From Chitinophagaceae bacterium (GTDB lineage: Bacteria > Bacteroidota > Bacteroidia > Chitinophagales > Chitinophagaceae), in contig JANPZZ010000022.1 in the NCBI GenBank assembly GCA_024707305.1, positions 248,001 to 312,000 on the forward strand: a DNA stretch of 64,000 nt, read 5' to 3'. Below the pieces are notes generated by a model. It was not told the DNA's origin, ran no database searches, and worked only from the letters and a program-made list of their open reading frames with translations. Position numbers and translations under genes: made by a program. Positions 9,934 through 20,589 of this stretch are shown here, in pieces (the stretch's first letter is position 1; each line of letters opens with the position of its first letter).

Positions 9934-11316
9934 ATGCGATTGTATTCAAAATATATCATAGCTACCGCTGCATTCCTGTTTTGTCATTCAATCTGTAGTT
10001 CAGTGAATGCTCAAAAAAATGCAGCTCCATCCTGGGAAGAAATAGATAAACGACCGATTCCAACCTGGTTTTCTGACGCAAAATTTGGCATATTTATTCA
10101 CTGGGGCTTGTATAGCGTGCCGGCCTGGGCAACCAATTCAAATGCGGATGGGTTTGGTTCTAATTATGCTGAATGGTATTGGGAACGATTGAATAATAAG
10201 AAACTGAAAATTCATAAGGAGTTCACGGAGTTTCATGAAAAAACATTCGGCCCGAATTTTAAATACACTGATTTCGCATCAAAGTTTTCATGCGAACTTT
10301 TTAATCCGGCACAATGGGCTGAGCTCTTTAAAAATGCAGGAGCGAAGTATGTGGTTTTAACCAGTAAGCACCATGATGGTTATGCACTCTGGCCGAGCGA
10401 ACAGGCGTGGAACTGGAATTCGGTAGACAATGGTCCCGGTCGCGACCTGGCGGGCGAACTCACTGCAGCCGTTCGCGAGAAAGGATTGAAGATGGGCTTT
10501 TATTATTCTTTATACGAATGGTACAATCCGCTTTATAAAAGAGATGTGGATCAATATGTGGAACAGCATATGTTGCCACAGATGAAAGATCTTGTCAATC
10601 GCTATAAGCCCGATGTCGTATGGCCCGATGGAGAATGGGAACATTCCGATACGGTATGGCGCAGCCGTGAATTTTTAAACTGGTTGTTTACGCAATCGCC
10701 CGTGAAAGATTCGGTTGCTACCAACGACCGCTGGGGCTCGGGTCGCGAAAAAGGCGGATACAATACCAGTGAATACGGCAGCGGCATATCAGGGCCTGAT
10801 AAACCCTGGGAAGAATGTCGTGGAATTGGAGAATCGTTTGGCTATAACAGAAACGAAAACCTCGAACAATACGCAAGCAGTAAAGCGCTTATCCATCAAT
10901 TGATCGATATTGTTTCACGCGGCGGTAATCTGTTACTCAATATCGGCCCCGCTGCCGATGGCACAATTCCCGTGATTATGCAGCAGCGATTAATGGATAT
11001 CGGCAACTGGCTGCGAATAAATGGCGAAGCGATTTATGGTACACGTGCCTGGAAAAAAGCACCACCGAAAAATGATTCGGGCATTTACTTCACACAAAAA
11101 GGAAAAGACCTGTACCTGATCGCCACGAGCTGGAACGATGAATGGACGATTTCCGGAATAAACAATCCATCACAAGTTAAGCTCCTCGGTTTTGAAGGAA
11201 AAACAGATGCCCGTTTTTCGAAAGGTAAACTGGTAATACGTGCACCACGCGTAACTCCGGCAAATAATCCTTCAGAACACGCATGGGTTTTCCGTCTGAC
11301 TAACGCGACAAACTAA
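9934..11316 (+). CDS. GH29 alpha-L-fucosidase, exported
   Basis: This intact 460-residue protein has a Sec signal ending SVNAQ. GH29 hallmarks are PTWFSDAKFGIFIHWGLYSVPAW at the start of the barrel, YVVLTSKHHDGYALWPS, KMGFYYSLYEWYNP, and VVWPDGEW, whose Asp is the expected nucleophile. GGNLLLNIGPAADG closes the barrel and a small beta-sandwich follows. It would release terminal L-fucose from glycans in the periplasm or outside the cell. It is divergent from the phosphodiesterase (80 bp gap) and precedes the plus-strand cytochrome operon by about 117 bp. Linkage specificity cannot be read from the sequence. Confidence 0.93.
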   Translation: MRLYSKYIIATAAFLFCHSICSSVNAQKNAAPSWEEIDKRPIPTWFSDAKFGIFIHWGLYSVPAWATNSNADGFGSNYAEWYWERLNNKKLKIHKEFTEFHEKTFGPNFKYTDFASKFSCELFNPAQWAELFKNAGAKYVVLTSKHHDGYALWPSEQAWNWNSVDNGPGRDLAGELTAAVREKGLKMGFYYSLYEWYNPLYKRDVDQYVEQHMLPQMKDLVNRYKPDVVWPDGEWEHSDTVWRSREFLNWLFTQSPVKDSVATNDRWGSGREKGGYNTSEYGSGISGPDKPWEECRGIGESFGYNRNENLEQYASSKALIHQLIDIVSRGGNLLLNIGPAADGTIPVIMQQRLMDIGNWLRINGEAIYGTRAWKKAPPKNDSGIYFTQKGKDLYLIATSWNDEWTISGINNPSQVKLLGFEGKTDARFSKGKLVIRAPRVTPANNPSEHAWVFRLTNATN

Positions 11317-11387
11317 CAGTTGTCGGTTTTTAACTTACACAATCGTTTGATTGCATAATTGCATTCGCTATCAGTGCCTGAATTCCG

Positions 11388-11395
11388 TAACTTTA
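11388..11395 (+). promoter_or_regulatory. Possible -7 box (TAACTTTA)
   Basis: TAACTTTA differs by one base from the Bacteroidota -7 consensus TAnnTTTG and lies 37 bp before the ATG of the PSD1 gene. No well-spaced -33 TTG was found, so this is a weak call. Confidence 0.3.
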
Positions 11396-11432
11396 GCGGA
11401 AGCGGGTCTGCAACTCTTTTTCAACGATTGCT

Positions 11433-14182
11433 ATGTTAAGGAAACTGTATCGCAACAAATTTGTTCTCTTCTTTTCATTGCTGCTGCTGGCAATGCTGAT
11501 TTACTGGTGGGCAGTGCCGGGCCCACGTGTGGACTACAGCGCTGACGTAAAACCCATCCTTAATAAGAAATGTATTACCTGTCATGGTGGTGTGAGTGCC
11601 AAAGGCGGTTTCAGTTTATTGTTTGAAGAAGAAGCCATGGCTCCAACAGAGTCAGGCAAACCTGCGATCATTCCCGGCAATCCGGATGCAAGCGAGATGA
11701 TCCGTCGCCTTACGCTCAAAGATCCTGAAGAGCGCATGCCTTACAAACATGAGCCATTAACCAAAGAAGAGATCAGCATTTTGCGCGCATGGATCAAACA
11801 AGGCGCAAAATGGGGCGATCACTGGGCGTATCTTCCTGTTGAGAATGTAAAAGTCCCGAAAACGGATGGTAACTGGGGTAACAATGCCATCGATGCATTT
11901 ATTCTCGAGAAACTGGAAGAACAAAAACTAAAACCTTCCGCAAAGGCTGATAAAGCTACGTTGTTGCGAAGAGCATCACTTGATTTAATCGGGCTCTATC
12001 CTTCCGATACACTTGCGCAGGCATTCTTAAATAATAATGATGAAAAAGCGTATGAAATGCTGGTCGACAGCCTGCTGGCTTCACCACGTTTTGGTGAACG
12101 CTGGGCTACGGTTTGGCTGGATGTTGCCCGTTATGCAGATACAAAAGGTTATGAGTCGGACGGCGGGCGCCAGATATGGAAATACCGCGACTGGGTGATC
12201 GATGCATTTAATAAAGACATGCCATATGATGAGTTCATTACCGAACAGATAGCGGGAGACCTGTTGTCGGATTCGCCAACAGATGCACAATACATTGCAA
12301 CGGCTTTCAGTCGCAATAGTATGACGAACGATGAAGGCGGAACTGATAACAATGAATTTCGCAATTCCGCAGTAATGGATCGCGTGAATACAACATGGGA
12401 AGGATTGATGGGAACAACTTTTTCATGTGTGCAATGTCACAGTCACCCTTATGATCCATTCCGTCACGATGAGTACTACAAATTTTTTGCTTATTTCAAT
12501 AACACCCGCGACGAAGATATTGCTGCTGATTATCCGCTTTTACGTGAGTATAATGATTCGCTTAAAAACATGCTCAACGAGGTGGTAAACTGGGTGCGTG
12601 AAAAATCGAGTGTGGAAGAAGCAAGGAAGATGTCACTTTTTCTACGCACTTTTCAACCCTCCATCAATACTTACTCTGCAGATAGCCTGAATGAAACAGC
12701 TGCAATAGGAAATGGCAATACCAGTTTGTTTTTCAGAAAAGACAGCCGCGCGCGATTGAAAGATGTAAACCTGGAAGGGGCGGGTCAAATGATCTGGAAT
12801 TTTTATTCGAACCAGGTGGGAGGCGTGCTCTACTTAAGGCTCGATTCTGCGGATGGGCCGCTGCTTGCAAGATATCCCATTACGAAACATGACAGGTGGA
12901 GAATGGAATCTGTTTCGTTCCCTGTACAAAAAGGCGTGCATGATATCTATCTTTCTTATGAAAATCCTACGATAACTGGAAAGCGTGTGGAAGATTTTAC
13001 AGTGATATTTGACTGGGTCAATTTTCAGCCGCCATTCCCGGGAAAAGGTGAACCGGGTTACGAAACAATGCATAAGAAGTTTTGGGATCTCGCAAAAGCG
13101 AATGTTCCAACTACGCCGGTGATGGTGGAGAATCCGCAATGGATGTGGCGTAAGACGCATGTGTTTGATCGCGGCAACTGGCGTACACTCGATAAAGAAG
13201 TGCAACCTGCTGTGCCTGCATCCTTATCGTATGCAATGCCTGAGAATGCACCGCCTAACCGTGTTGGATTGGCGCAATGGATGACCAGTAAAAAAATCCC
13301 CTGGTATCGAGGACACTTGTGAACCGATTGTGGGAGCAATTATTTGGAACCGGTATTGCTGAAACGTTGGAAGATATGGGTACACAAGGCCTCGCCCCTA
13401 CACACCAGTTGATGTTAGATTATCTTTCTTATCAGTTGATGCACGAATATAACTGGAGTGTAAAGCGCCTGTTGAAAGAAATGGTGATGAGTGCCACCTA
13501 CCAGCAGGATTCAAAACTAACAGACGAATTAAAGGCGAAAGATCTTTTCAATAAATACTATGCACGTGGTCCGCGTGTACGATTGAGTGCAGAGCAATTG
13601 CGCGATCAACATTTGTTTATCAGTTCGGCACTCAGCACAAAAATGTACGGTCCGGGTGTGATGCCCTGGCAACCAGAAGGAATCTGGTTATCGCCTTACA
13701 ATGGTGAGCGCTGGAAAAACAGTGAAGGTGAAGACCAGTACCGCAGGGCGGTTTACACTTACTGGAAACGCACATCTCCTTATCCATCCATGATGACATT
13801 TGATGGTGCGCAACGTGTGGTTTGTAATGCGCGTCGCATCAGAACCAATACACCATTACAGGTTTTGGTAACATTAAATGATTCGGCCTATCTTAACATG
13901 GCCCGACATTTTGCAGCGTGGATGTTGGAAAAGACACCGGGAAATATTGAACAACAAATCAGCACTGGATATAAGCGCATGATGTATAAACCCATATCTG
14001 AAGAGAAGAAAAAGATATTAAAAGACCTCTATGAAAAAGCATTAAGTATTTATCGGAAAGATGACGAAAGCCGCATCCAGATGGCAGGAAAAGAAGTGAA
14101 AGAACCCACCCCCGAAGCAGCAGCTTTAGTTGTGGTGGCCAATGCGATGTTGAATCTGGATGAGGTGGTGACGAAGTCGTGA
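11433..14182 (+). CDS. PSD1 (DUF1549/DUF1553) c-type cytochrome with inserted CBM6-like domain, one frameshift
   Basis: An N-terminal membrane anchor (residues 9-27) is followed by heme site CITCH at about 47-51, then DUF1549 with a second CVQCH at about 332-336. A beta-sandwich insert spans about 410-535 and resembles CBM6 (YLRLDSADGPLLA, VHDIYLSYENP, FDWVNFQP). DUF1553 follows, with VNRLWEQLFGTGIAE, SATYQQDS and MPWQPEGIW. The frame breaks at a seven-A run (13290-13296). One more A gives KKNPLVSRTLVNRLWEQL and restores the domain; total length is about 916 residues. It heads the plus-strand operon. The CBM insert ties this cytochrome directly to carbohydrate, and the minus-strand paralogue lacks it. 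Confidence 0.87.
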
Positions 14183-14188
14183 GGAAGG

Positions 14189-14392
14189 ATGGGCGATTTT
14201 GGATGGTGGATGGGGGAGGGAAGATGGGGGAGGGAAGATGGGGGGATGGAGGATGGGGGATGATGGATGGGGGAGGGGATTGGAAGGCAGAGGATTTGTT
14301 TCTCATGCCTTACGTTTTTCACGATTGCCGTCTGCCGTTTGCCGATTAGTTGCCGTTTGCCGACGCCTCACGTTTTTCACGTAAAAAACCAC
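14189..14392. repeat. Composite repeat: GATGGGG-type heptamers plus TTTGCCG-type array
   Basis: 14189-14280 is a GGATGGGGGA-rich 7-mer array beginning a few bases after the TGA of the preceding gene. 14318-14392 carries the complement of the GGCAAACG/CGTGAAA module, with CACGTTTTTCACG palindromes. The order is the reverse complement of the 8401-8600 composite, so the two are copies of one element type. Confidence 0.8.
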
Positions 14393-14417
14393 ATATCGAA
14401 ATAAATCAAAAAAAAAG

Positions 14418-15790
14418 ATGTCAAAATCAACAACAAGAAGAGGGTTTATCCAAAAATTCGCTGCCAGTGTTGCAGGAGCAGCGGTAGCGCCGGCAATTGT
14501 AAATGCCGGTGATGCGAATGCAAAGATCGAATTCTTAAAAAGAGCTGGGAAAGTCGGTGCGAATGATACCATTAACATCGCATTGATTGGCGCTGGTGGA
14601 ATGGGGCTTGCCGATACCAACACCGCAATTACCGTTCCCGGTGTAAAACTGGTGGCAGCCTGCGATCTGTATGATGGCCGTTTAGCCGACGCAAAAAACG
14701 AATTTATGGGAATGATATTTTCACTACACGTGATTACAAGGAAATCATCAGCAGAAAAGATGTACATGCTGTGATTGTTGCCACACCCGATCACTGGCAC
14801 AAAGATATCTCGGTGGATGCCATGAACAGCGGCAAAGCAGTTTACTGCGAAAAGCCAATGGTGCACAGTGTATCTGAAGGCGCAGCTGTTGTAGAAGCGC
14901 AAAATCGTAACAAAGTAGTTTTCCAGGTAGGTAGCCAGGGACTTAGTTCTTTGGGAAATGAAAAAGCAAAAGAATTGCTGGCACAGGGCGCCATTGGCCA
15001 GTTAAACTATGCCGAAGGTTTCTGGGCGCGCAATTCACCGGAAGGCGCATGGCAGTATGCAATTCCTGCTGATGCCAGTGAAAAAACCGTTGACTGGAAA
15101 CGCTTCCTGAATCAATACAAACATATTCCTTTCGATTCAAAACGTTTCTTCCGCTGGCGCAATTACCGCGACTATGGAACCGGTGTTTCCGGCGATTTGT
15201 TCGTTCACCTCTTTTCAAGTTTACATTTTATTACAAATAGCAAAGGCCCGCAAAAAATTATGGCAATGGGCGGACTGCGTTACTGGAAAGATGGACGCGA
15301 AGTGCCGGATATCCTGATGGGCATGTTTGATTACGCAGAAACAAAAGAACATCCGGCATTCAACCTATCACTACGTGTGAATTTTGTGGATGGAACTGCA
15401 GACAGCACTTATCTGCGCCTGGTGGGAAGCGAAGGAAGTATGAATGTTGAATGGGATCGTGTTACATTGTATCGCAACAAATCATATGCAGCAACTGATG
15501 ATCCGCTGGCCGCAACCAAATTGAACAGGGATAATGTATCTGGTTACGAAAGAAAGAAGATCGTTCCACCCAATTCAACTGTATATACGGCAGAGAAAGG
15601 ATACAAGGGCGCACACTTTGATCACTTCTATAATTTCTTCAAAGCAATTCGTGAGAAAAATCTTTCAGTAGAAGATGCATTGTTTGGTTATCGCGCAGCA
15701 GCGCCTGCACTATTGTGTAACGATAGTTACTTCAGCAATAAAGCAGTGGTTTGGGATCCAGAAAACCTGAAAGTAGTGAGCACAAAATAA
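14418..15790 (+). CDS. Gfo/Idh/MocA family oxidoreductase, Tat-exported, one frameshift
   Basis: The N-terminus STTRRGFIQKFAASVAGAA is a twin-arginine signal. A Rossmann motif IALIGAGGMG lies at about residues 53-62, and the family motif VYCEKPMVHS follows. The frame breaks at a three-T run (14703-14705). One extra T gives KNEFYGNDIFTTRDYKEII and continues to VIVATPDHWHKDI, restoring a protein of about 457 residues. Such exported dehydrogenases carry tightly bound NAD(P) and in some glycan loci oxidise sugar C3-OH groups. Its position between a PSD1 cytochrome and a DUF1080 gene fits a 3-keto-glycoside route; the sugar is unknown. Confidence 0.88.
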
Positions 15791-15800
15791 TTTAAATAAA

Positions 15801-15829
15801 CTCCTTCAGGTCGGGAAGACCTGAAGGAG
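15801..15829 (+). terminator. Hairpin between oxidoreductase and DUF1080 genes
   Basis: A perfect 12-bp inverted repeat (CTCCTTCAGGTC and its complement) surrounds a 5-nt loop, 11 bp after the TAA. No T tract follows on the plus strand, so it may be an attenuator or an mRNA-stabilising stem rather than a full terminator. Confidence 0.5.
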
Positions 15830-15863
15830 CTCAATCAAATAAAAAAATAAACAAAGCATAACG

Positions 15864-16601
15864 ATGAGACTAACGGCATTAATCCTGATGGTAGCAACAC
15901 TGGCAGCCTGTAATAACGCAACAGACGATAAGACAGCTACTGAAACAAAAGAAACTGCAATGAATACACTTACTGAAGAAGAACAAAAAGCCGGATGGAA
16001 ACTTTTGTTCGATGGTAAAACGCTCAACGGTTGGAAAATGTATCAGAACAAAAACGCTGATTGCTGGGGTGTACAGGATGGCGTGATCTACTGCAAAGGA
16101 AGCGAAACAGATAAAAGCGACATGCGCGCCGATCTTTCAACAGAACAACAGTTCGAGAATTTCGAATTGTCAATCGAATGGAAAATTGCGCCACAAGGCA
16201 ATAGCGGCATCATGTATCATGTTAGTGAATCGCAACCCGCCGCCTATATGACAGGCCCTGAATATCAGTTGATCGATGATGATAACTTTCCTGAGCCACT
16301 GGAAGACTGGCAAAAAACAGCAGCCGACTATGCGATGTATACAACAACTTCACGCCCAACAAAACCAATTGGAGAGTTTAATGAAACGCGTATTGTTGTG
16401 AATGGCGCTAAAAGAGAACATTGGCTGAATGGTGTAAAGGTTCTGGAGTTTGAAGCCTGGACCGACGACTGGAACAAACGCAAGGCAGAAGGAAAATGGA
16501 AAGACACTCCATCTTATGGTACCGAAAAGAAAGGATATATCGTATTGCAGGATCATGGAAGTGGCGTTTGGTTCAGAAATGTGAAGATTAAAGAATTGTA
16601 A
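15864..16601 (+). CDS. DUF1080 (3-keto-disaccharide hydrolase-like) lipoprotein
   Basis: This 245-residue protein starts with a lipoprotein signal (VATLAACNN). The DUF1080 core begins GWKLLFDGKTLNGWKMY and continues with FENFELSIEWKIAPQGNSGIMYHV, EYQLIDDD, VVNGAKREHWLNGVKVLEFE and ends DHGSGVWFRNVKIKEL, the usual concanavalin-like beta-jellyroll. Members of this family have been linked to hydrolysis or elimination of 3-keto-glycosides. The neighbouring Gfo/Idh gene would provide the keto group, so the pair is consistent with oxidative glycoside cleavage. It lies 73 bp after the oxidoreductase and 54 bp before DUF1501. The activity here is inferred. Confidence 0.88.
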   Translation: MRLTALILMVATLAACNNATDDKTATETKETAMNTLTEEEQKAGWKLLFDGKTLNGWKMYQNKNADCWGVQDGVIYCKGSETDKSDMRADLSTEQQFENFELSIEWKIAPQGNSGIMYHVSESQPAAYMTGPEYQLIDDDNFPEPLEDWQKTAADYAMYTTTSRPTKPIGEFNETRIVVNGAKREHWLNGVKVLEFEAWTDDWNKRKAEGKWKDTPSYGTEKKGYIVLQDHGSGVWFRNVKIKEL

Positions 16602-16655
16602 TTCCTCTGCATAAACGAAACTTCATTTGCTGCGGGCGAAATAAAATTTTTGAAA

Positions 16656-18164
16656 ATGACACGCGACGAATTAAATAATCAGCGTCTTTTGAAGGAAGCG
16701 GAAGACGCAGTGCGCAAGATGCACACGCGACGGCATTTTTTGAAAGAAAGTGCGATGGGTCTTGGTGCGCTTGCGATGGGTTCGCTGCTCGCAGGTTGTG
16801 GCGATAAAACAAAGCCACTTACCGGCGCGGCATTTGATCCCGTGCATCCGTTGTTGCCAAAAGCACCACCGTTTGCAGGTAAAGCGCGAAGTGTCATTTA
16901 CCTGCATATGGCAGGCGCTCCCTCACAACTGGAACTGTTTGATTATAAACCTGAACTTGCAAAAATGGATGGACAGGACTGTCCACCTTCCTTACTTGCA
17001 GGCAAACAGTTTGCATTTATCACCGGGGTTCCAAAGATGCTGGGCCCGCAGGCAAAGTTTGCACAACATGGCGAAAGCCGTGCCTGGGTGAGCGAACACC
17101 TGCCGCATTTTTCAACCGTAGTAGATGAAGTTTCGTTTTTAAAAGCAGTAACGACCGACCAGTTTAACCACGCACCTGCACAATTGCTTTTGCATACAGG
17201 CAGTCCCCGCCTCGGCAGACCGAGTATGGGAAGCTGGGTTACATATGGTTTGGGTACCGAAAATCAAAATCTTCCAGGCTTTGTTGTTTTAACGAGTGGC
17301 GGAAGTTTTCCCGACGCAGGTAAAAGTGTTTGGGGCAGTGGATTTCTTCCATCGGTTTACCAGGGCGTACAATGTCGCAGTGAAGGAGATCCGGTTTTAT
17401 TTATCAATGATCCCAAAGGGATGAACCGCGATTTGCGAAAAGCTTCTATTGAAGCCATCAATAATGTAAACCGCGAAGAATACAATGAATACAACGATCC
17501 TGAAATTCTTTCCCGCATTTCTCAATATGAGATGGCTTACCGAATGCAAATCACCGCACCGGAAGTAATGAACATTAATGATGAACCCGCTTACATACAT
17601 GAGATGTACGGCACGAAGCCTGGTAAATCATGTTTTGCAAACAATGTATTACTTGCACGGAAACTGGTTGAGAAAGGCGTGCGTTATGTTCAGCTGTTCG
17701 ACTGGGGATGGGATGCGCACGGAGATGGTGCTTACAACGCACTTAACCTGGGCATCATCAACAAATACCGCAGTATAGATAAAGCGATTACCGCATTGCT
17801 GCTCGATTTGAAACAACGCGGACTGTTGGAAGAAACGCTGGTAGTTTGGGGTGGCGAATTTGGCCGTACACCCATGATGGAAAATCGCAATGGTGCGCAA
17901 AATCCTTACAAAGGCCGCGACCACCACACTGATGCATTTACCATCTGGATGGCAGGCGGCGGTATCAAACGCGGGCATAGCTATGGTGAAACAGATGAAA
18001 TTGGCTACAGCCCGATTTCCGGAAAAGTTGAAGCATTTGATGTGCAGGCAACCATCCTGCATCAATTGGGATTTGATCACGAACAATTTACTTATCCTTT
18101 CCAGGGAAGGCCATTCCGCCTGACTGATGTGGCAGGAAAAGTAATTCACGATATAATTGCCTGA
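16656..18164 (+). CDS. DUF1501 family exported protein
   Basis: The protein has 502 residues from the ATG at 16656 (a TTG two codons upstream is also in frame). The twin-arginine motif RRHFLKESAMGLGALAMGSL is followed by a lipobox-like AGCGD, so the protein may be both Tat-exported and lipidated. DUF1501 motifs include YLHMAGAPSQLELFDYKPE, MAYRMQITAPEV, VVWGGEFGRTP, GRDHHTDAFTIWMAGGG and LTDVAGKVIHDIIA. It is a paralogue of the minus-strand protein at 4526-5974. The gene ends 6 bp before the sugar-isomerase-like gene, so the two are co-transcribed. The biochemical role is unknown. Confidence 0.88.
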   Translation: MTRDELNNQRLLKEAEDAVRKMHTRRHFLKESAMGLGALAMGSLLAGCGDKTKPLTGAAFDPVHPLLPKAPPFAGKARSVIYLHMAGAPSQLELFDYKPELAKMDGQDCPPSLLAGKQFAFITGVPKMLGPQAKFAQHGESRAWVSEHLPHFSTVVDEVSFLKAVTTDQFNHAPAQLLLHTGSPRLGRPSMGSWVTYGLGTENQNLPGFVVLTSGGSFPDAGKSVWGSGFLPSVYQGVQCRSEGDPVLFINDPKGMNRDLRKASIEAINNVNREEYNEYNDPEILSRISQYEMAYRMQITAPEVMNINDEPAYIHEMYGTKPGKSCFANNVLLARKLVEKGVRYVQLFDWGWDAHGDGAYNALNLGIINKYRSIDKAITALLLDLKQRGLLEETLVVWGGEFGRTPMMENRNGAQNPYKGRDHHTDAFTIWMAGGGIKRGHSYGETDEIGYSPISGKVEAFDVQATILHQLGFDHEQFTYPFQGRPFRLTDVAGKVIHDIIA

Positions 18165-18170
18165 GAAAAT

Positions 18171-19103
18171 ATGAACACAAACCGAAGAAAATTTATTCAG
18201 CAATCAGCTGCGGCCACCACCGCAGCTTTTATTCATCCGCTGCTACAGAATTTTCCAGCAAAAAAAATATTGTCGCCGGCAACACCAGGATTTGAACTGA
18301 TTGTATTAGCAACTGACTGGGGCTTTAAAGGCAATCGTGATGCATTTTGTGCCGCTGCAAAGAGGGAGGGATACGATGGTATCGAAGTCTGGTGGCCTGA
18401 TGATGCCAAAGCGCAGGAAGAACTGTTTACAGCGTTGGATAAATACGGATTAAAAGTTGGATTTCTCTGCGGCGGCTGGCAGGAAAATCACAAAGAACAT
18501 CTGGAGAGTTTTACAAAATTCACGACCGACGCCGCAACGAATAAAAGAAAGAAACCGCTTTATATTAATTGCCATTCAGGACGGGACTATTTTACCGTAG
18601 AACAGAATCGTCCCTTTATCCAGCATACCGCCAAACTGAGTCGTGAATCCGGCGTGCCTATTTATCATGAAACACATCGCGGCCGAATTCTTTTTGCTGC
18701 ACATATTACGAAACAGTATCTCGATCTTGAATCATCATTGCGATTGACGCTCGATATTTCGCATTGGTGCAATGTGCATGAGAGTATGTTGGACGACCAG
18801 GCTGCAACAGTTCAACAGGCGCTATCTCGTACAGGTCATATTCACGCACGTATTGGTCATCCCGAAGGCCCGCAGGTAAATGACCCGCGAGCGCCGGAAT
18901 GGGCAGTTACCATTCAGAAACATATTGAATGGTGGGATGTAGTAGTAAAAGACAAACGTGCCAAAGGGGAACCCATGACATTTCTTACAGAATTTGGTCC
19001 TGCGGATTATATGCCCACATTGCCATATACAAAAAGAGAAGTGGCCGACCAGTGGGCTATCAATGTGCATATGATGCAGCTCCTTCGACAACGTTATAGC
19101 TGA
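18171..19103 (+). CDS. Exported sugar phosphate isomerase/epimerase-like TIM-barrel protein
   Basis: This 310-residue protein starts MNTNRRKFIQQSAAATTAAF, a twin-arginine signal, so it acts outside the cytoplasm on free rather than phosphorylated sugar. The xylose-isomerase-like barrel shows YDGIEVWWPDD, KVGFLCGGW, YINCHSGRDYF, VPIYHETHRGR (metal-ligand Glu), LTLDISHWCNVHE (Asp/His) and GHIHARIGHPEGPQ. It sits between DUF1501 and the DUF2231 cytochrome in one operon. Related proteins act as epimerases or 3-keto-glucose isomerases; the substrate is not determinable here. Confidence 0.82.
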   Translation: MNTNRRKFIQQSAAATTAAFIHPLLQNFPAKKILSPATPGFELIVLATDWGFKGNRDAFCAAAKREGYDGIEVWWPDDAKAQEELFTALDKYGLKVGFLCGGWQENHKEHLESFTKFTTDAATNKRKKPLYINCHSGRDYFTVEQNRPFIQHTAKLSRESGVPIYHETHRGRILFAAHITKQYLDLESSLRLTLDISHWCNVHESMLDDQAATVQQALSRTGHIHARIGHPEGPQVNDPRAPEWAVTIQKHIEWWDVVVKDKRAKGEPMTFLTEFGPADYMPTLPYTKREVADQWAINVHMMQLLRQRYS

Positions 19104-19128
19104 TTTATTATAACCGAACTAACAAAGA

Positions 19129-20533
19129 ATGACGCTTCTTGCCATCTCTGATTTTTTAGGACGATTTCACCCGCTGCTTGTTCACCTGCCAGTAGGCATC
19201 CTTCTGCTGGCTGTATTATTTCAATGGATTTTATTATTTCCGCGCTGGGCAAATCTAAAACCGGCAATTCCCGTTATGTTTTTCTGGGGAATGCTGGCAG
19301 CTGTTTTTTCCTGTATCACCGGATATCTTCTTTCCCTGAGTGGTGACTATGATGTGGAGACAACTGATCGCCATCAGTGGATGGGCATTTATACAGCCGT
19401 CGCTTCACTTGCAATTTATATTCTTCATCGTATCAACCTGGGTGAATGGATCAACCGTGTTGCGGGTTTGATTGTTCTTGTACTGGTTTCCATTACCGGT
19501 CATTTGGGCGGCACACTTACACATGGTGAAGGATATCTGACCGAAGGTTTGAATAAGGCAGATGGAAACGATGCTATCTGGAAACCAATGACCGATGTGC
19601 AGGAAGCTACTGTTTATAATGATTTGGTGCAGCCCTTGCTGCAGGCGCGTTGCTACAATTGTCATGGGAGTACAAAACAAAAAGGTAAACTACGTCTCGA
19701 CGGACCTGAATTTATCAATAAAGGTGGCGAAGAGGGAAAAATAATTGTACCCGGAAAGGCAGATGAAAGTGCATTGATAGAAAGATTGCTATTGCCATTG
19801 AATGATGATGAACATATGCCACCAAAAGAAAAAACCGCAGCTAACACAAACGGAAGTGGCGCTCTTACACTGGTGGATTCAAAACGGTGCCGATTATGAA
19901 AAGAAAGTGAGTGATTTAAATCAGGATGATAAGATCAAACCTGTTTTGATGTCTATCCAGTCGGGAACACAGGCTGCAATAATGACGAAAGAATCCGAGG
20001 TTCCGACTGAAAATGTGGAAGCTGCGGATGACGCCATTCTTCAGCAGTTGAAAGATGGTGGCGTAATGATCATTCCAGTAGCAGCTAATACCAATTACCT
20101 GCAGGCAAACTTTTTACCGCCCGTTCTAATATCGACAGTCTGATAGCATTATTGCCAGCCCTTAAAAAACAACTCATCTGGTTGAAGCTCGATGGCATTG
20201 CATTGAGTGATGGTTCGATGAAGAATATTGGACAACTCGCCAATCTTCGCAGGCTTCATTTAAGCAATACACCGCTTACAGATGCAGGTGCTGTTTATTT
20301 GAAAAATCTACTTGAACTTCGCTCCCTGAATCTTTTTTGCAACGCAGGTAACAACAGAAGGATTAAAAAACCTGGAACCGTTAAAACAGTTGCAGCATGT
20401 ATATCTCTATCAGACGAAAGTAGGCGGCGCGGAATATTCATTGTTAAAACAAATTCTGCCACAGGCAAAAATTGATACCGGCGGATATATTGTTCCTACT
20501 TTTGAAACGGATACGACGGAGTTGAAATACTAA
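19129..20533 (+). CDS. DUF2231-like membrane c-type cytochrome with LRR, three frameshifts
   Basis: The N-terminal helices contain [15 protein letters not shown] and the motif [15 protein letters not shown]. The heme c site is CYNCH near residue 175, followed by HMPP, and then a leucine-rich-like region ([15 protein letters not shown]). The frame breaks three times, each in a homopolymer: six A (19829-19834, one too many), five T (20111-20115, one too few) and six T (20333-20338, one too many). Correcting them gives a continuous protein of about 468 residues ending TELKY at 20533. It is paralogous to the 520-2643 gene but lacks the chitobiase-C and discoidin modules. An electron-transfer role is inferred. 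Confidence 0.82.
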
Positions 20534-20589
20534 GGACGATTATAAAAATATTATCAATCTTCGCGTATAAATCAAACGGTAGTTTATCT

